DNA of 64,000 nucleotides from an uncultured Duncaniella sp. Lineage in GTDB: Bacteria > Bacteroidota > Bacteroidia > Bacteroidales > Muribaculaceae. Both the position numbers and the translations under genes were made by a program. Shown here one piece after another: positions 24,938-34,900 of this stretch. The first letter of the stretch is position 1. Every line of letters starts with the position of its first letter. The notes below the pieces were generated by a model. The model saw nothing but the letters and a program-made list of their open reading frames with translations. It had not been told where the DNA came from and did no database searches. Location of the stretch: contig CATWQI010000001.1 of NCBI GenBank assembly GCA_958352885.1, forward strand, positions 393,017 through 457,016. The letters are read 5' to 3'.

Positions 24938-24954
24938 AGTACACTATTAGTACA
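24938..24954 (+). repeat. Right 17-bp flanking repeat (att-like)
   Basis: AGTACACTATTAGTACA, one base different from 18242-18258 and in the same orientation. It lies 91 bases beyond the end of btuD. Confidence 0.7.
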
Positions 24955-25045
24955 CGCTACGTGGTGTTATATCCTTATATACTAACGATATATGAGGACA
25001 TAATAACTCCTTCTCATGGATTCAAACACTTCCCGGAGGGTGCTG

Positions 25046-26071
25046 TCACACCATCTTTTCAATTACATCTCCAATAGTGATCAGCAACTCGCCCCCTACA
25101 TTGTAACCTTCATCCGTAATCTCTATCCGCTCCATCCCTGTGGAACTGAGAGAATCAACGTCAGAGAGCACATTGATACCGTTGCGCATCAGCGCCTTCC
25201 GCAACATATTGAACCGGACACCGGTCCCGGAAACTACGACATGCCGCTCTGCTGTGTTCTTAATCCTGAACAAACCGTTCACAGAGTCAAACTCCACTCC
25301 GTCACGTTTGAAATACCGTTCCATATCCCCGCTGAGCGATAAATCCTCAGGAGTCCCCACACTTAATCCAAGCTCTTTGTCCAGAAGCCACAGCTTGTCA
25401 GCTATCTGGAGGGCAAGTTCCAAATCGTGGGTAGACATGAATACAGTCTTACCTCCCTCCCTCGACAATCTGTGGAGCAACTGCATTATTTCCACCTTAC
25501 TCGGATAATCAAGAAAGGCTGTGGGCTCATCAAGGAATATGACCGGTGTTTCCTGAGCGAGAGCCTTGGCTATCATCACTTTCTGACGTTCACCGTCACT
25601 GAGAGTATCCACCGCACGGTGACGTAAATCCTCAATCCCCACCATTCGTATGGCCTGCTCTGTCACCTCCTTGTCATGACTGGATAGCAAGCCGAAGAAT
25701 CCGGTGTAAGGACTTCTACCCATCCCCACAAGTTCGTCTACGGTCATATTGCTGACACTCACACGCTCGGTAAGTACCACACTTATGACTCTCGCAAGGT
25801 CAGTATCCATATACTCTGACAGCGGTTTCCCCGTAATAAAGATTTCGCCTCCGATTGGAGGCTGAAATGCGGACAGAGTGCGTAAAAGTGTTGACTTTCC
25901 GGCACCATTTGGACCCAAAAGACATGTAAGTTCACCACTGCGAAGTGTAGCGTCAAACTCCCGAGTCACCACTTTAGCCTCCTTGCGGCGGCGATAGCCG
26001 GTTATAAGCCCGCATACCTTTATAGTGTCATGTGCCGTATTTTTTTGAATTTCCGCAATACTCATATCCAT
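25046..26071 (-). CDS. btuD: Cobalamin ABC transporter ATP-binding protein with C-terminal extension
   Basis: A 341-residue ATPase of the FecE/BtuD type. It carries Walker A GPNGAGKST, a Q-loop region, the signature LSDGERQ, Walker B VIFLDEPT and the switch histidine in STHDLE. About 85 residues beyond the usual ~255-residue length follow (from about 255). They include a strand-rich part with VVVSGTGVRFNMLRKALM, whose role I do not know. It would energise corrinoid import with BtuC and BtuF. Its ATG overlaps the btuC stop (TAATG) behind a GGGAGG ribosome-binding sequence. It is the last gene of the riboswitch operon. Confidence 0.9.
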   Translation of the reverse strand: MDMSIAEIQKNTAHDTIKVCGLITGYRRRKEAKVVTREFDATLRSGELTCLLGPNGAGKSTLLRTLSAFQPPIGGEIFITGKPLSEYMDTDLARVISVVLTERVSVSNMTVDELVGMGRSPYTGFFGLLSSHDKEVTEQAIRMVGIEDLRHRAVDTLSDGERQKVMIAKALAQETPVIFLDEPTAFLDYPSKVEIMQLLHRLSREGGKTVFMSTHDLELALQIADKLWLLDKELGLSVGTPEDLSLSGDMERYFKRDGVEFDSVNGLFRIKNTAERHVVVSGTGVRFNMLRKALMRNGINVLSDVDSLSSTGMERIEITDEGYNVGGELLITIGDVIEKMV

Positions 26072-27066
26072 TACCTCCCTCTGTGTTTAAAAAGCACCCA
26101 TATCACCACCGGCGCTCCGACGAGCGGAGTAACGGCATTGAGCGGAAGCACCGAATTACACGGCAACACACACAGCATATTACACCCAAGTGCCACAACC
26201 GCCCCAACAAGCAGAGTGGCAGGCATAAGTATACGATGATTATCCGTCCGGAACACCAGACGCGCTATATGGGGAACAGACAGACCTATAAATGCGACAG
26301 GTCCGCAGAACGCTGTAATCACAGCAGTTAGTATTCCGGTTGCGAGCAAAAGCAGATTACGTACCCGCTTAAGGTTTACACCGAGATTCTGTGCATACCC
26401 GTCACCAAGCATAAGCAAATTAAGCGGTTTCACCAACATAAGCGCCAAGGCTATGCCGACCAAAGTCATTACCGAGAACAAAGGCAGATGACGCATCGAG
26501 ACACCATTGAAACTACTCATACCCCACATCACATAGCTCTGCACCCCTTCCGCAGTAGACACAAAATTCAGGAGCATAATCACCGATGATGTCAGATAAC
26601 CAATCATTATACCTGTAATCAGCAACATCAGCGTATTGCGTAGCATGGTGGAGAGAAACAACAGCAGCCCCATTATCAGCAGACTGCCGACAAACGCACC
26701 GACCATCACTGCAGCATATCCTCCTATGGTAACTGTCCCTGCCGAAATAGCTCCTCCGAGAAAAAGCATCACCAATGCCACACCCAGACTCGCACCTGAG
26801 TTTATACCGAGCACTGAAGGTCCGGCAAGCGGATTACGGAACGTCGTCTGAAGCATAAGTCCCGATGCCGCCAGCCCGGCTCCGGCAAGCAGTGCGGTCA
26901 CAGCCATAGGAAGACGGCTGCCGATAACTATAAATCCGGCCGCCCCATAGCCATCGCTCCCCATAAGTAAGGCAAACACATCAGCCGCAGGTATGTCCAC
27001 TGAACCCACGAAGAGATTCAGCAGAAACAGAGCTACTGTCAAAACGGAAACTATGATAAACTTCAT
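26071..27066 (-). CDS. btuC: Cobalamin ABC transporter permease (FecCD/BtuC family)
   Basis: A 331-residue permease with about ten transmembrane helices. Family markers are ADVFALLMG near the N-terminus, GLMLQTTFRNPLAGPSVLGINSGASLG, VMWGMSSFN, and the C-terminal AFCGPVAFIGLSVPHIARL, where the ATPase docks. The family imports iron-siderophores, haem or corrinoids. Its place between btuF and btuD behind a cobalamin riboswitch and btuB argues for corrinoids. Gaps are 24 bp to btuF and a 1-base overlap with btuD. Confidence 0.93.
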   Translation of the reverse strand: MKFIIVSVLTVALFLLNLFVGSVDIPAADVFALLMGSDGYGAAGFIVIGSRLPMAVTALLAGAGLAASGLMLQTTFRNPLAGPSVLGINSGASLGVALVMLFLGGAISAGTVTIGGYAAVMVGAFVGSLLIMGLLLFLSTMLRNTLMLLITGIMIGYLTSSVIMLLNFVSTAEGVQSYVMWGMSSFNGVSMRHLPLFSVMTLVGIALALMLVKPLNLLMLGDGYAQNLGVNLKRVRNLLLLATGILTAVITAFCGPVAFIGLSVPHIARLVFRTDNHRILMPATLLVGAVVALGCNMLCVLPCNSVLPLNAVTPLVGAPVVIWVLFKHRGR

Positions 27067-27090
27067 ATCTATAACCGGACTCCGGATTTA

Positions 27091-28230
27091 TCAAGGATTC
27101 ATCTCTCGGAAATATCGTCGTTCAGGTGTGACATCCGGCAGCTCAGGATGAAATATTGAAATCATCTCACAGAGAAGCCATTGCGGATGAAAAGGCACTT
27201 CTTCATAAAAATACGTGTTAGCCGTGTTACACCCGTACACCTTTCCGTCTTTAAACGCTTTAAACTGGGAGTATATTGCATTGTCGGCACCTAATTCACG
27301 GATGGTCTTGTCTGTTTTCTGATTGTAGCGCATCAGCCACACATCCGAATCTGCAGCCTTGAACAGCACCTGTTCTCCGGTAAGAGGCACACTGCCACTA
27401 CCTTGATATCCGTCGAACGGATTTTCACCGCCGGCATCACGTATAAATATGCTCATAGTCGAGTTTTCAGCCGGCACATACCATGCCTGCCCATACAGTC
27501 TGTCAATCAGCACCCGGGGTTTGCCTGTCGCACTCTTTGCAAGATTCTTCAACTCAAGATACTCCTTCTCGGTATCGGCAAACATTCTCTCAGCTTCCTT
27601 CTCCTTGTCGAAAAGCATCCCATAAAACTTCATCCACTCTGCACGGGCAAGCGGTGAAGTCTCCATATAATCGGCACACTCGATTATAGGAATCCCAAGC
27701 TGCCCGAGCTTGCCGTAAGTTCCAGAATTTTCAAAAGGCGACAGCATGACACCATCAGGATTAAGATTTATAATCTTCTCGATATTAGGCGATGTACCTA
27801 TGCCACAGTCTGCCACTCTTCCGTCAGCAATCCTCGCCACAAGTTCTGGCTGATGTATATACGATGCGTCACAGACACCGGATATCGCATCAATCGATCC
27901 CAGTTCTGACACCAGACTGTTGTGAACGGAGGAATATATCAATGCTGACTTCAATGGAGTCCTTACCACTGTTCCCTCCGGCAGCACCGGGGGTAAATCA
28001 ATAGAGTCCGGAACCAGCAGATAAGTATGAAGCACCGAAGCTGTATCCCATGGATTACGGACCGTAGCCTTTATATAATCAGGGTAACGTATGAGCGAAA
28101 TATTGTCAGCGTATGCAAGTTTAAGAGTATCTCCGCTGTCCGCTGAAACAAGAGCGTTGCCGCCCTTGCATGAAACAAGGAGCGGCAACACCATCGGCAG
28201 AAATAGACTTAATAAAGGTTTTTTAATCAT
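27091..28230 (-). CDS. btuF: Corrinoid-binding ABC transporter lipoprotein
   Basis: A 379-residue class III periplasmic binding protein. The signal peptide ends in the lipobox LLVSC. The mature protein has two lobes joined by a long helix, with RVADCGIGTSPNIEKIINLNPDGVML (in pieces) in the first lobe and RVLIDRLYGQAWYV in the second. The substrate cannot be read from these motifs, because iron-complex binders look alike. Corrinoid is inferred from the btuB-btuG-btuF-btuC-btuD order. Confidence 0.88.
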   Translation of the reverse strand: MIKKPLLSLFLPMVLPLLVSCKGGNALVSADSGDTLKLAYADNISLIRYPDYIKATVRNPWDTASVLHTYLLVPDSIDLPPVLPEGTVVRTPLKSALIYSSVHNSLVSELGSIDAISGVCDASYIHQPELVARIADGRVADCGIGTSPNIEKIINLNPDGVMLSPFENSGTYGKLGQLGIPIIECADYMETSPLARAEWMKFYGMLFDKEKEAERMFADTEKEYLELKNLAKSATGKPRVLIDRLYGQAWYVPAENSTMSIFIRDAGGENPFDGYQGSGSVPLTGEQVLFKAADSDVWLMRYNQKTDKTIRELGADNAIYSQFKAFKDGKVYGCNTANTYFYEEVPFHPQWLLCEMISIFHPELPDVTPERRYFREMNP

Positions 28231-28282
28231 CTATATTTAGTTCCTATAAGTCATTTTATTGTTCATTCCGCATGTGGTCTTC

Positions 28283-29401
28283 TTAGTCAAAGAAAACCGC
28301 AGCACGGGGATTCTGACCGCCACAATCGAACTTCTCAACGAAAGTTCCATCCTTCTTGAAGCGATATATATCACCGTTTCCGGCAGAATAATAGGTCACG
28401 CCTACATAGATGTCACCGGTCTCGTCATCAACAGATATCATATAAATGCTCACACTGCCAAGTTCAGCCGGTGCATTCTTCATAAACGATTCATTGATTA
28501 CACGTCCTGACTTGATGTCATAAGAGAAGAATGTATTAGTGGTCTGATATGTCGTCCAGTCGGTAACGGAATTTACGAGATATACCTTGTCATTACCGGC
28601 ACCCATGCATGTAGCTACTGCAAGGTCTGTCACAGCATCGTTACGGGATGGATCAATCATCTGGAACGAGTAGCCCTTATCACCATAGTTGCCTGTCGAA
28701 ATCAGGAAAATCTTATCGTCCTCCTCAGTCATTGCATTAGGATTCATAGCAACCTCCAAAGTTTTAATCAATGTAAATGTCCTGGTGTCAATAACAAACA
28801 CGTCGGTATAATAGGTGTAACCGCCTGTACCCTGTCCGTATGAATTTGCCACGTAAAGTTTCCCATTCTCTACCGCTATGCCTTCAAGGTTGGCACCGGG
28901 TGTCTTGAATGTAGCTTCGACCGCCAGAGTGGAGGCATTAATCTTTGCCACGCAACCGCCATGGAACGAAGCGTAGATATAGCCACCGTCAGCTGCCAGA
29001 TAGCGGATACCGGCATTCAAATCCGAGTTATTGGCAAATGACACGCGAGCCACTTCCACACATGCGGTATTAAGTTTTGCAAGATAATTCGACCCATATA
29101 CCGACACATAAATATAATTGCGGTACTCAATCATATCCTGAGCGGTATCGCCAAGACGGGCATTATTCTGCCGGTAAAAAATATCATCGATTACTGATGC
29201 GTCGCCCATTGGCGCATAAAATTCTATGCCGGCATTATTCTGGTTGAATGAGCCTTCATTAAGGATAAACATTCTGTGGTCGGGCAGCACCACCTTAGAG
29301 CCATCGTCATTCCACTTAGGCTCGTCATCGTCGCTACATGACACTGCTGCAAAACCGATTGCCAGCACAAACAGCCAGCTGAAAAGATTCTTGATTTTCA
29401 T
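28283..29401 (-). CDS. btuG: Surface cobalamin-binding beta-propeller lipoprotein BtuG
   Basis: A 372-residue lipoprotein with signal peptide and VSCSDDDEP, the acidic stretch linked to surface display. The mature protein shows repeated propeller blades of the YncE/DUF5074 type, such as NYIYVSVYGSNYLAKL, GYIYASFHGGCVAKI and GKLYVANSYGQ. BtuG proteins of gut Bacteroidetes bind vitamin B12 with very high affinity and pass it to BtuB (established for Bacteroides thetaiotaomicron). Position directly after btuB under the riboswitch fits this exactly. Confidence 0.88.
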   Translation of the reverse strand: MKIKNLFSWLFVLAIGFAAVSCSDDDEPKWNDDGSKVVLPDHRMFILNEGSFNQNNAGIEFYAPMGDASVIDDIFYRQNNARLGDTAQDMIEYRNYIYVSVYGSNYLAKLNTACVEVARVSFANNSDLNAGIRYLAADGGYIYASFHGGCVAKINASTLAVEATFKTPGANLEGIAVENGKLYVANSYGQGTGGYTYYTDVFVIDTRTFTLIKTLEVAMNPNAMTEEDDKIFLISTGNYGDKGYSFQMIDPSRNDAVTDLAVATCMGAGNDKVYLVNSVTDWTTYQTTNTFFSYDIKSGRVINESFMKNAPAELGSVSIYMISVDDETGDIYVGVTYYSAGNGDIYRFKKDGTFVEKFDCGGQNPRAAVFFD

Positions 29402-29426
29402 AATTCAATTATATTGAGTATTATCA

Positions 29427-31442
29427 TTAAAATTTCACATTAGCCACCACACGCCAGGAGCGCCCCGGCATTGGATAATACTTTATCACATCATACTGCT
29501 TATCGGCAATGTTTATCAGCTCGCCACGGACAGCAAAATTCACATTCCTGAATTGGAATTCGCGGCTTAGAGTGAGATTCTGCTCCACATATCCGGCAAT
29601 CTCATTGACAGGTATATTCTGAGCGAGATAATAACGCTTGCCAACGCCGACAAGCGAGTAGCCGACAGTAACATACGGAGTCTTGAACGTAAGAGCCGCA
29701 TTACCGCTGTGCACGGGAGTGTAGGGAAGCTGGTCTTTATAGCTCTTTGAAGTAGGATCAGTCAAATCAATTGCTTTCTGGAAGGTATAAGCAGCTGACA
29801 TTGAGATATTCATATCATACGGGAGTGAAAATGCGGTGGCAAGAGTGACATCCAGTCCATTAATCCGCACTTTGCCGTAATTAGCCATACGCCACACGTA
29901 GGTGGATGGGAAAGCCACAATTTTATCACGCACATTATTGATATAGCCGTCCACAGTGAGCGACAGATAATCCATTGCCGGGAAAAGAGACTTGCTCCAG
30001 GTTATACCTATATCGTATTCATCCGCCTTCTCAGGACGTAGCGTACGACTGCCGAGACGGTCATAATAGAGGTCATTGAACGAAGGCACTCGGAATGTGC
30101 TCTTGTACATGCCGCGAACGAAGAGCATCTCCTCCCGCCACGGCTGCACACTGAACGACAGGCTCGGTGAGAGACGTTTTATATCATCCGGAGCATCCCC
30201 TATCTCAACATTTTCAGTGATATAGGTCCCTACGAGAGTACCGTTTGCTGTTAAAGCACCTTTGTGCCAACGTGCGGACAAAGCAGTGAGCGAAGTATAT
30301 CTGGTAGGAAACGGGCACTCGAACATGGTGCTGTGCAAGGTATTTATAATCCCATCCTGCGCCAATGCTATAGACAACGGGCTGACCGGGGTATACACAG
30401 CCGATGCCGAGATATATGCCTCGTTCTGCCTGTGTACATCCTGATATACACCATCTGTGAACTGATTCCCAAGCTCCCGGTCCCGATTCCACGAATAGTT
30501 GTATTTTCCTATCGCCTGAAGCCTCCATTTCCGGGTAAACTCCTTGCGGTACTTCACCTGCACGAACGCATTCTTATCCCAAAGGGTCTCAGTGGAGAGT
30601 GGATTATAAAGGGTGACAGCGCCCGGAAGCCCGCGCTTGGAATAGAAATAATAACCTTTCACCTGAAGTTGCGCACTGTCAGGCATATCGTAATATATGT
30701 TTGCCTCCGCATGCCAGGAATCTATGGCTGAATTGGAGCGCCGCTCTTTCGTCACGGTTTTGCCGTTGACAAGCGTAAAAGGATAATTACCGTCAGCACG
30801 CATGAAATCTCCGTCAAGCGATGTGCTCACTCGGCTTCCTATCTTCTGCCACCATCTCAGCATAGGATTTACATACCCGAAGGAACCACCCTTGATCTGA
30901 GCCTCGAAGGCAGCATTGCGATTGCCGTTAAAATGCGGAGTATTGGTGACGATGTTAAGCACTGCGGCTGACGCATAAAGTTTTGCAGGCTGGAGCAAAT
31001 CTTCAGACTGTCCTACCGCAAGAGAGAGCATTGATATATTATCAAGGGAGAATCTGCCTATGTCTATCTGACCGCCCTGGCAATTGCTCACAGGCGCCCC
31101 GTCGTAGCTCACCCCTGTATGGGCAGCCCCCATGTTGCGGACGGAAACAGTTTTCAATCCGCCTATCCCTCCGTAATCCCTCACATTTGCCCCGGCAAAA
31201 CGACGCACTGCATCAGCCATGTTCTGAATGCCGAGTTCCGAAATTTCCTTGCCGCCAATCGTCTGTACAGGCACATCAGCCGAAACCTTTATAGGGGAAC
31301 GGCGACCTACGACAGTTACCTCATCGACACGTTGCTCTGTCCCGGTGACTGAATCAGGCACCTCAACAGCGCACCACCCCGACATCGGTAGCAGAGTCGC
31401 GATAACCGCAGTAACAAGTTTGCTGAACGGATTAATTTCCAT
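29427..31442 (-). CDS. btuB: TonB-dependent cobalamin receptor BtuB
   Basis: A 671-residue outer-membrane receptor. After the signal peptide comes a TonB-box-like RVDEVTVVGRR, then a plug with GGIGGLKTVSVRNMGAAHTGVSYDG and a 22-strand barrel. Typical barrel motifs are TFRVPSFNDLYYDRLGS and LRPEKADEYDIG, and the last strand ends RSWRVVANVKF. It carries corrinoids through the outer membrane with BtuG, powered by TonB. It is the first gene after the cobalamin riboswitch, with about 150 bases of leader after the aptamer. Confidence 0.93.
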   Translation of the reverse strand: MEINPFSKLVTAVIATLLPMSGWCAVEVPDSVTGTEQRVDEVTVVGRRSPIKVSADVPVQTIGGKEISELGIQNMADAVRRFAGANVRDYGGIGGLKTVSVRNMGAAHTGVSYDGAPVSNCQGGQIDIGRFSLDNISMLSLAVGQSEDLLQPAKLYASAAVLNIVTNTPHFNGNRNAAFEAQIKGGSFGYVNPMLRWWQKIGSRVSTSLDGDFMRADGNYPFTLVNGKTVTKERRSNSAIDSWHAEANIYYDMPDSAQLQVKGYYFYSKRGLPGAVTLYNPLSTETLWDKNAFVQVKYRKEFTRKWRLQAIGKYNYSWNRDRELGNQFTDGVYQDVHRQNEAYISASAVYTPVSPLSIALAQDGIINTLHSTMFECPFPTRYTSLTALSARWHKGALTANGTLVGTYITENVEIGDAPDDIKRLSPSLSFSVQPWREEMLFVRGMYKSTFRVPSFNDLYYDRLGSRTLRPEKADEYDIGITWSKSLFPAMDYLSLTVDGYINNVRDKIVAFPSTYVWRMANYGKVRINGLDVTLATAFSLPYDMNISMSAAYTFQKAIDLTDPTSKSYKDQLPYTPVHSGNAALTFKTPYVTVGYSLVGVGKRYYLAQNIPVNEIAGYVEQNLTLSREFQFRNVNFAVRGELINIADKQYDVIKYYPMPGRSWRVVANVKF

Positions 31443-31599
31443 TGGCTCGATGAGTTATTATCTTTATCCGGGTGCTTCACAGCAACGCCACAACCCATCA
31501 TGCCGGTTGAGTCTCGCCAATATGTTGTCTGTCAGACGGACACAAACGGAAATACAGAGATTGTTTTGTCGCTTTATTTCCCGAAAACTTCAAAACGTT

Positions 31600-31792
31600 T
31601 GTTCATTCTGGCAGGTCTTCTGACTTATCCCCTCATCAATTACCTTCCCGGTTCCATGCGCCGGACCAATTTTTATCGGCACATTTCCGCCAGTGGCTTA
31701 TCAATCAATGAGTTTTAGAGGAATCACAGCAGCGGGTCTGTCCGGGATTCTCACCCGGTTCCCTTTTCATCGCTATTACACGACACCAAAAC
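31600..31792 (-). promoter_or_regulatory. Cobalamin riboswitch
   Basis: On the minus strand the aptamer reads GGGAACCGGGTGAGAATCCC, then GACCCGCTGCTGTGA, and near its 3' end the B12 box AGTCAGAAGACCTGCC (31625 down to 31610). Order and spacing match the AdoCbl/cobalamin class. About 150 bases lie between the B12 box and the btuB ATG and would hold the expression platform. It should repress btuB-btuG-btuF-btuC-btuD when cobalamin is plentiful. Confidence 0.95.
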
Positions 31793-31798
31793 TGTCGG

Positions 31799-31830
31799 CA
31801 AAATTAATACTTTTTTATTTCTCCCGCAAA
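31799..31830 (-). promoter_or_regulatory. Promoter of the riboswitch operon
   Basis: On the minus strand TTTG (31830-31827), exactly 20 bases, then TAATTTTG (31806-31799). Transcription would start near 31792, at the 5' edge of the aptamer. Confidence 0.75.
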
Positions 31831-31892
31831 ATTCTTTTCAAAAAACAAAAAAAGACCTCTATAATTCGGGGATAGCTAATATAAAAAAATAT

Positions 31893-31944
31893 TAACACCG
31901 GGCTGAGAATTATCCGGTAAAGAATGATTCCCAGCCCGGCGTTA
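31893..31944 (-). terminator. Terminator of the GH43/DUF4450 operon
   Basis: AACACCGGGCTG pairs with CAGCCCGGCGTT (one mismatch) and further AT pairs extend the stem. On the minus strand a run of seven T follows. It lies 16 bases past the end of the DUF4450 gene and separates that operon from the btu promoter. Confidence 0.8.
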
Positions 31945-31959
31945 ACCGTTAATCGATAT

Positions 31960-34900
31960 TTATCTCACATAAGTAGCGGCGAGGACACCTGCAACTATCT
32001 CGTTGGAGAGGGTTTCAAGAGTCAACGACTGAAGTTCCTTATGCGCATCGAGGTCTACACGAAGTAATATCCCGGCACCCCCGTCGATACGGCGTCCGTA
32101 CACTCCATTGATATCCAACGCCTCAGCCACATTGTCAGTCACAGAGGCATCCTTGAGTATCATGCGGTAAGGACGAGGTGTGGACAGTTTGAATGCCTTG
32201 CCGTCGGTAAAGTAGTCCTGCTCAATCGGGCACCAATTGTTAGGTGCAATCAGAGGCAACACAGTCTCCGTACCGTCAGCATATTTCACCTTGACACGGG
32301 CATTCTCCGAGTGGCACTGCATGTGATTTGTGCTTCCTGCCATGAGAAGCTGTATCGCTGACGCTCTGCCTGACAGAGGCATGGAGACACTGTCGGGATA
32401 ATTGTCAAAAAGAGATGTATAGACAGCATTCTTCCCTTCAGCCACCGATGCAAACGGTATGCCGAGCGATGTGTTGACAACTCCCTCAGCCTTCATGGCG
32501 TTGCGAAGACCGGAGTCATCTATTTCTGCCATATCATCCGGATGACACCATTCACCTATACCATGCACAGGGATCTGAAGAGTGGTATAAGGAGAGCGGG
32601 GCGAAAGATACTCGTTGCGGAATATATCGGTCACATTGGCATTGTAATATGGAGTCAAGTCAATAGTCTCATACACATCCTCAGGGGTGACTTTAAGGTC
32701 AAGTCCAAGACGTGCGGCATCAAGAGGCTGATGACGGAAACTTTCGGTCTCTTCCCACCAGCACATATCGCCCGACTTGACCTGCCGGAATCCTTTACGG
32801 ACCTTACCGGTCGGAGCAACCTTGGCATTAGCGACAGATGCGCCATCCCACTCCACCGCCACATCCATCTTGCATGACACCGGAGTGGAGACCTTGATGG
32901 CGGGGAGGTCGATACTATTTTCAACCATGCTCCACTGTGCCGGCTTGCCATTGACCGTTACGGATTTGACTTTATCAAAAGGAGCCCGGAGTATGAAATC
33001 AACCGTTCTGATTGAATCAAGCGCAAGCGTGAGACTATAAACGTCCTTGTACCCCTCACGCTTGAATCCAAGAGTGAAATCAGAATGCCTGATAGAAGCA
33101 TGCTCCCACTCACGGGGGAAACCTGGACGCATGATAAGAGTATGGTTGAGCGCATCCGGATTAAAACCGAAAAGCCCCTGCACTACAGCGCGGGCCATCA
33201 TAGCTGTAGGATCGGCAAAATCACGGTAACATTCTCCGCGTGCAGCATCGTAGAAACTTATCTGACCTATATTACCGGGACTGTTACCCATATACATCCC
33301 GTCGAGCATGGAACTTTTAAATAGTTTCGAAGCTGCTTCCGGGCGACCTGCCTGCCAGTAGGCGAGAGTGGTATGCAGAACTTCTGCAAACGCCACATTA
33401 TTTATGCTCCAGGCATATGGAAGCCAGTCGGTGGTGGAGACTGTCGCATATTCACCATCTTCGAGTCCATCCGCCACCACTGGGATATGGGGGATGTTAT
33501 TGTCAATATACCGGGTGGCGCTGTAAGCCATGAACGGGTCAGCCACATCACTGTCAATGGCATGATATACTGTCCAAAGCGCAGGATGGTCATGCAGACG
33601 CTTATGCCCCATGAAATCCTTATGCTCTGCCCAGACACCTTTATCCTTCATCCACAGAGTGGAGTTAAGGGCAGCAAGAATCTTATCAGCCTCCTTGCGG
33701 TAAGGCTCTGCATCCTCCCCTATCTTTTCGGCAATCTCAGCGGCAATCTTATTAGCCCTGTAATTGTAAGCGGTGGAATGAGTCACCGCACCACTATTGT
33801 AATATAGCGCATCGCTCGCCCAGATACAGCAATATGCATCATAGAGACCATCGTCGTCCGGATCAAAGTTACGCTTTTCCCATGCGAGATGTGATTTCAG
33901 AGTATTCCATCTCTCACGGGCATAATCAAGGTCGCCTGTCCATTTCAAATGCCATAGAAGCTCATCAATGTAGCACAAATTCATATCGTAATGGTGCATC
34001 TGGTCATTACGCTCCGGGTTACGGCATATATATCCGTTGCTGTACATCTGTGTGCCCCATTTCTTCAATGCTCGGGCCATCTGCTTATCAGCATCCTGTG
34101 AGGGATGCGGTATGACAGGTTCCACACCAGTAACCTGCGACTTCGCATAAGCATCGAAATGAGAACGCGCACGGTCATGCCAGCCAAGAAAATCGCCATT
34201 GTAAGCACCTCGCCAGCCACTGAGAGGCATACGCCAGCCGATAGCTCCATGCAGCCACACCTGTCCGTCCCAATTGCCATCCGCCGCATTCATTATGGTA
34301 GCGCCCAATGTGTTAAAATACGGGTCGGGGGTCTCGACTTCGAGCATTCCGGCAAGGTCAGCCCGCTGGCGGTCAGCCTTGGCATAGGCTGCCGCAAGTT
34401 TCTTCTGGTCAGCAGCAGTAACCACACGGTCAGCATAACCTATGTAAACTGTCTGTTTCTTACCTCCAAGATTCACAGTGCATTCCGTGAGGTCTCCTCT
34501 CTCCGGGTCAGGCGCAAGGCAATTTGCCGGGTCAGCACCCATATCTCCGTTACGGTTCAGCTTTATTTTGACAGTAGTGCATGATACAGCCGTAAGCGTA
34601 CTCCCTTTAGGCATACCGGCAGCTTCAATTTTCCATATGCCGCCTTCGTAATCACGGGGGGCAAGCAGAGTCATCACTATTCTGCCGCCTCGCCATGCGG
34701 CATCTGTCAATTCATACCGACGCTCACCGCCACGGTAATACGACCGACAGTCGCTCACGGAATCAAGACGCATCTTCACTCCGTCAACATCAAGGACAAA
34801 GTGAATATTCCGGTTATCCTTGCCATGAAAACCGGCAAATATCGGCATATCGCTTGTCTCCATTCGAAATGCGGTATTTCCGCCATAGAGAGCACGGGTA

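Larger units (their letters stand above)
18242..24954. mobile_element. 6.7-kb insert in the B12 locus, probably a decayed mobilisable element
   Basis: The segment between the two 17-bp repeats separates btuD from cobQ, which would otherwise follow one another on the same strand. It holds a 5'-truncated relaxase, an unknown gene, a leftward envelope operon (two lipoproteins and an outer-membrane barrel) and an AlbA-domain regulator. Base composition looks more AT-rich than the neighbouring B12 genes, judged by eye. No integrase, transposase or terminal inverted repeats are visible, so the mode of insertion is inferred from the repeats and the relaxase. Confidence 0.55.

Noticed and set aside
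18242..24954. Composite transposon or insertion sequence
   Set aside because: No transposase and no terminal inverted repeats are visible, and 17-bp direct repeats are longer than usual target duplications.
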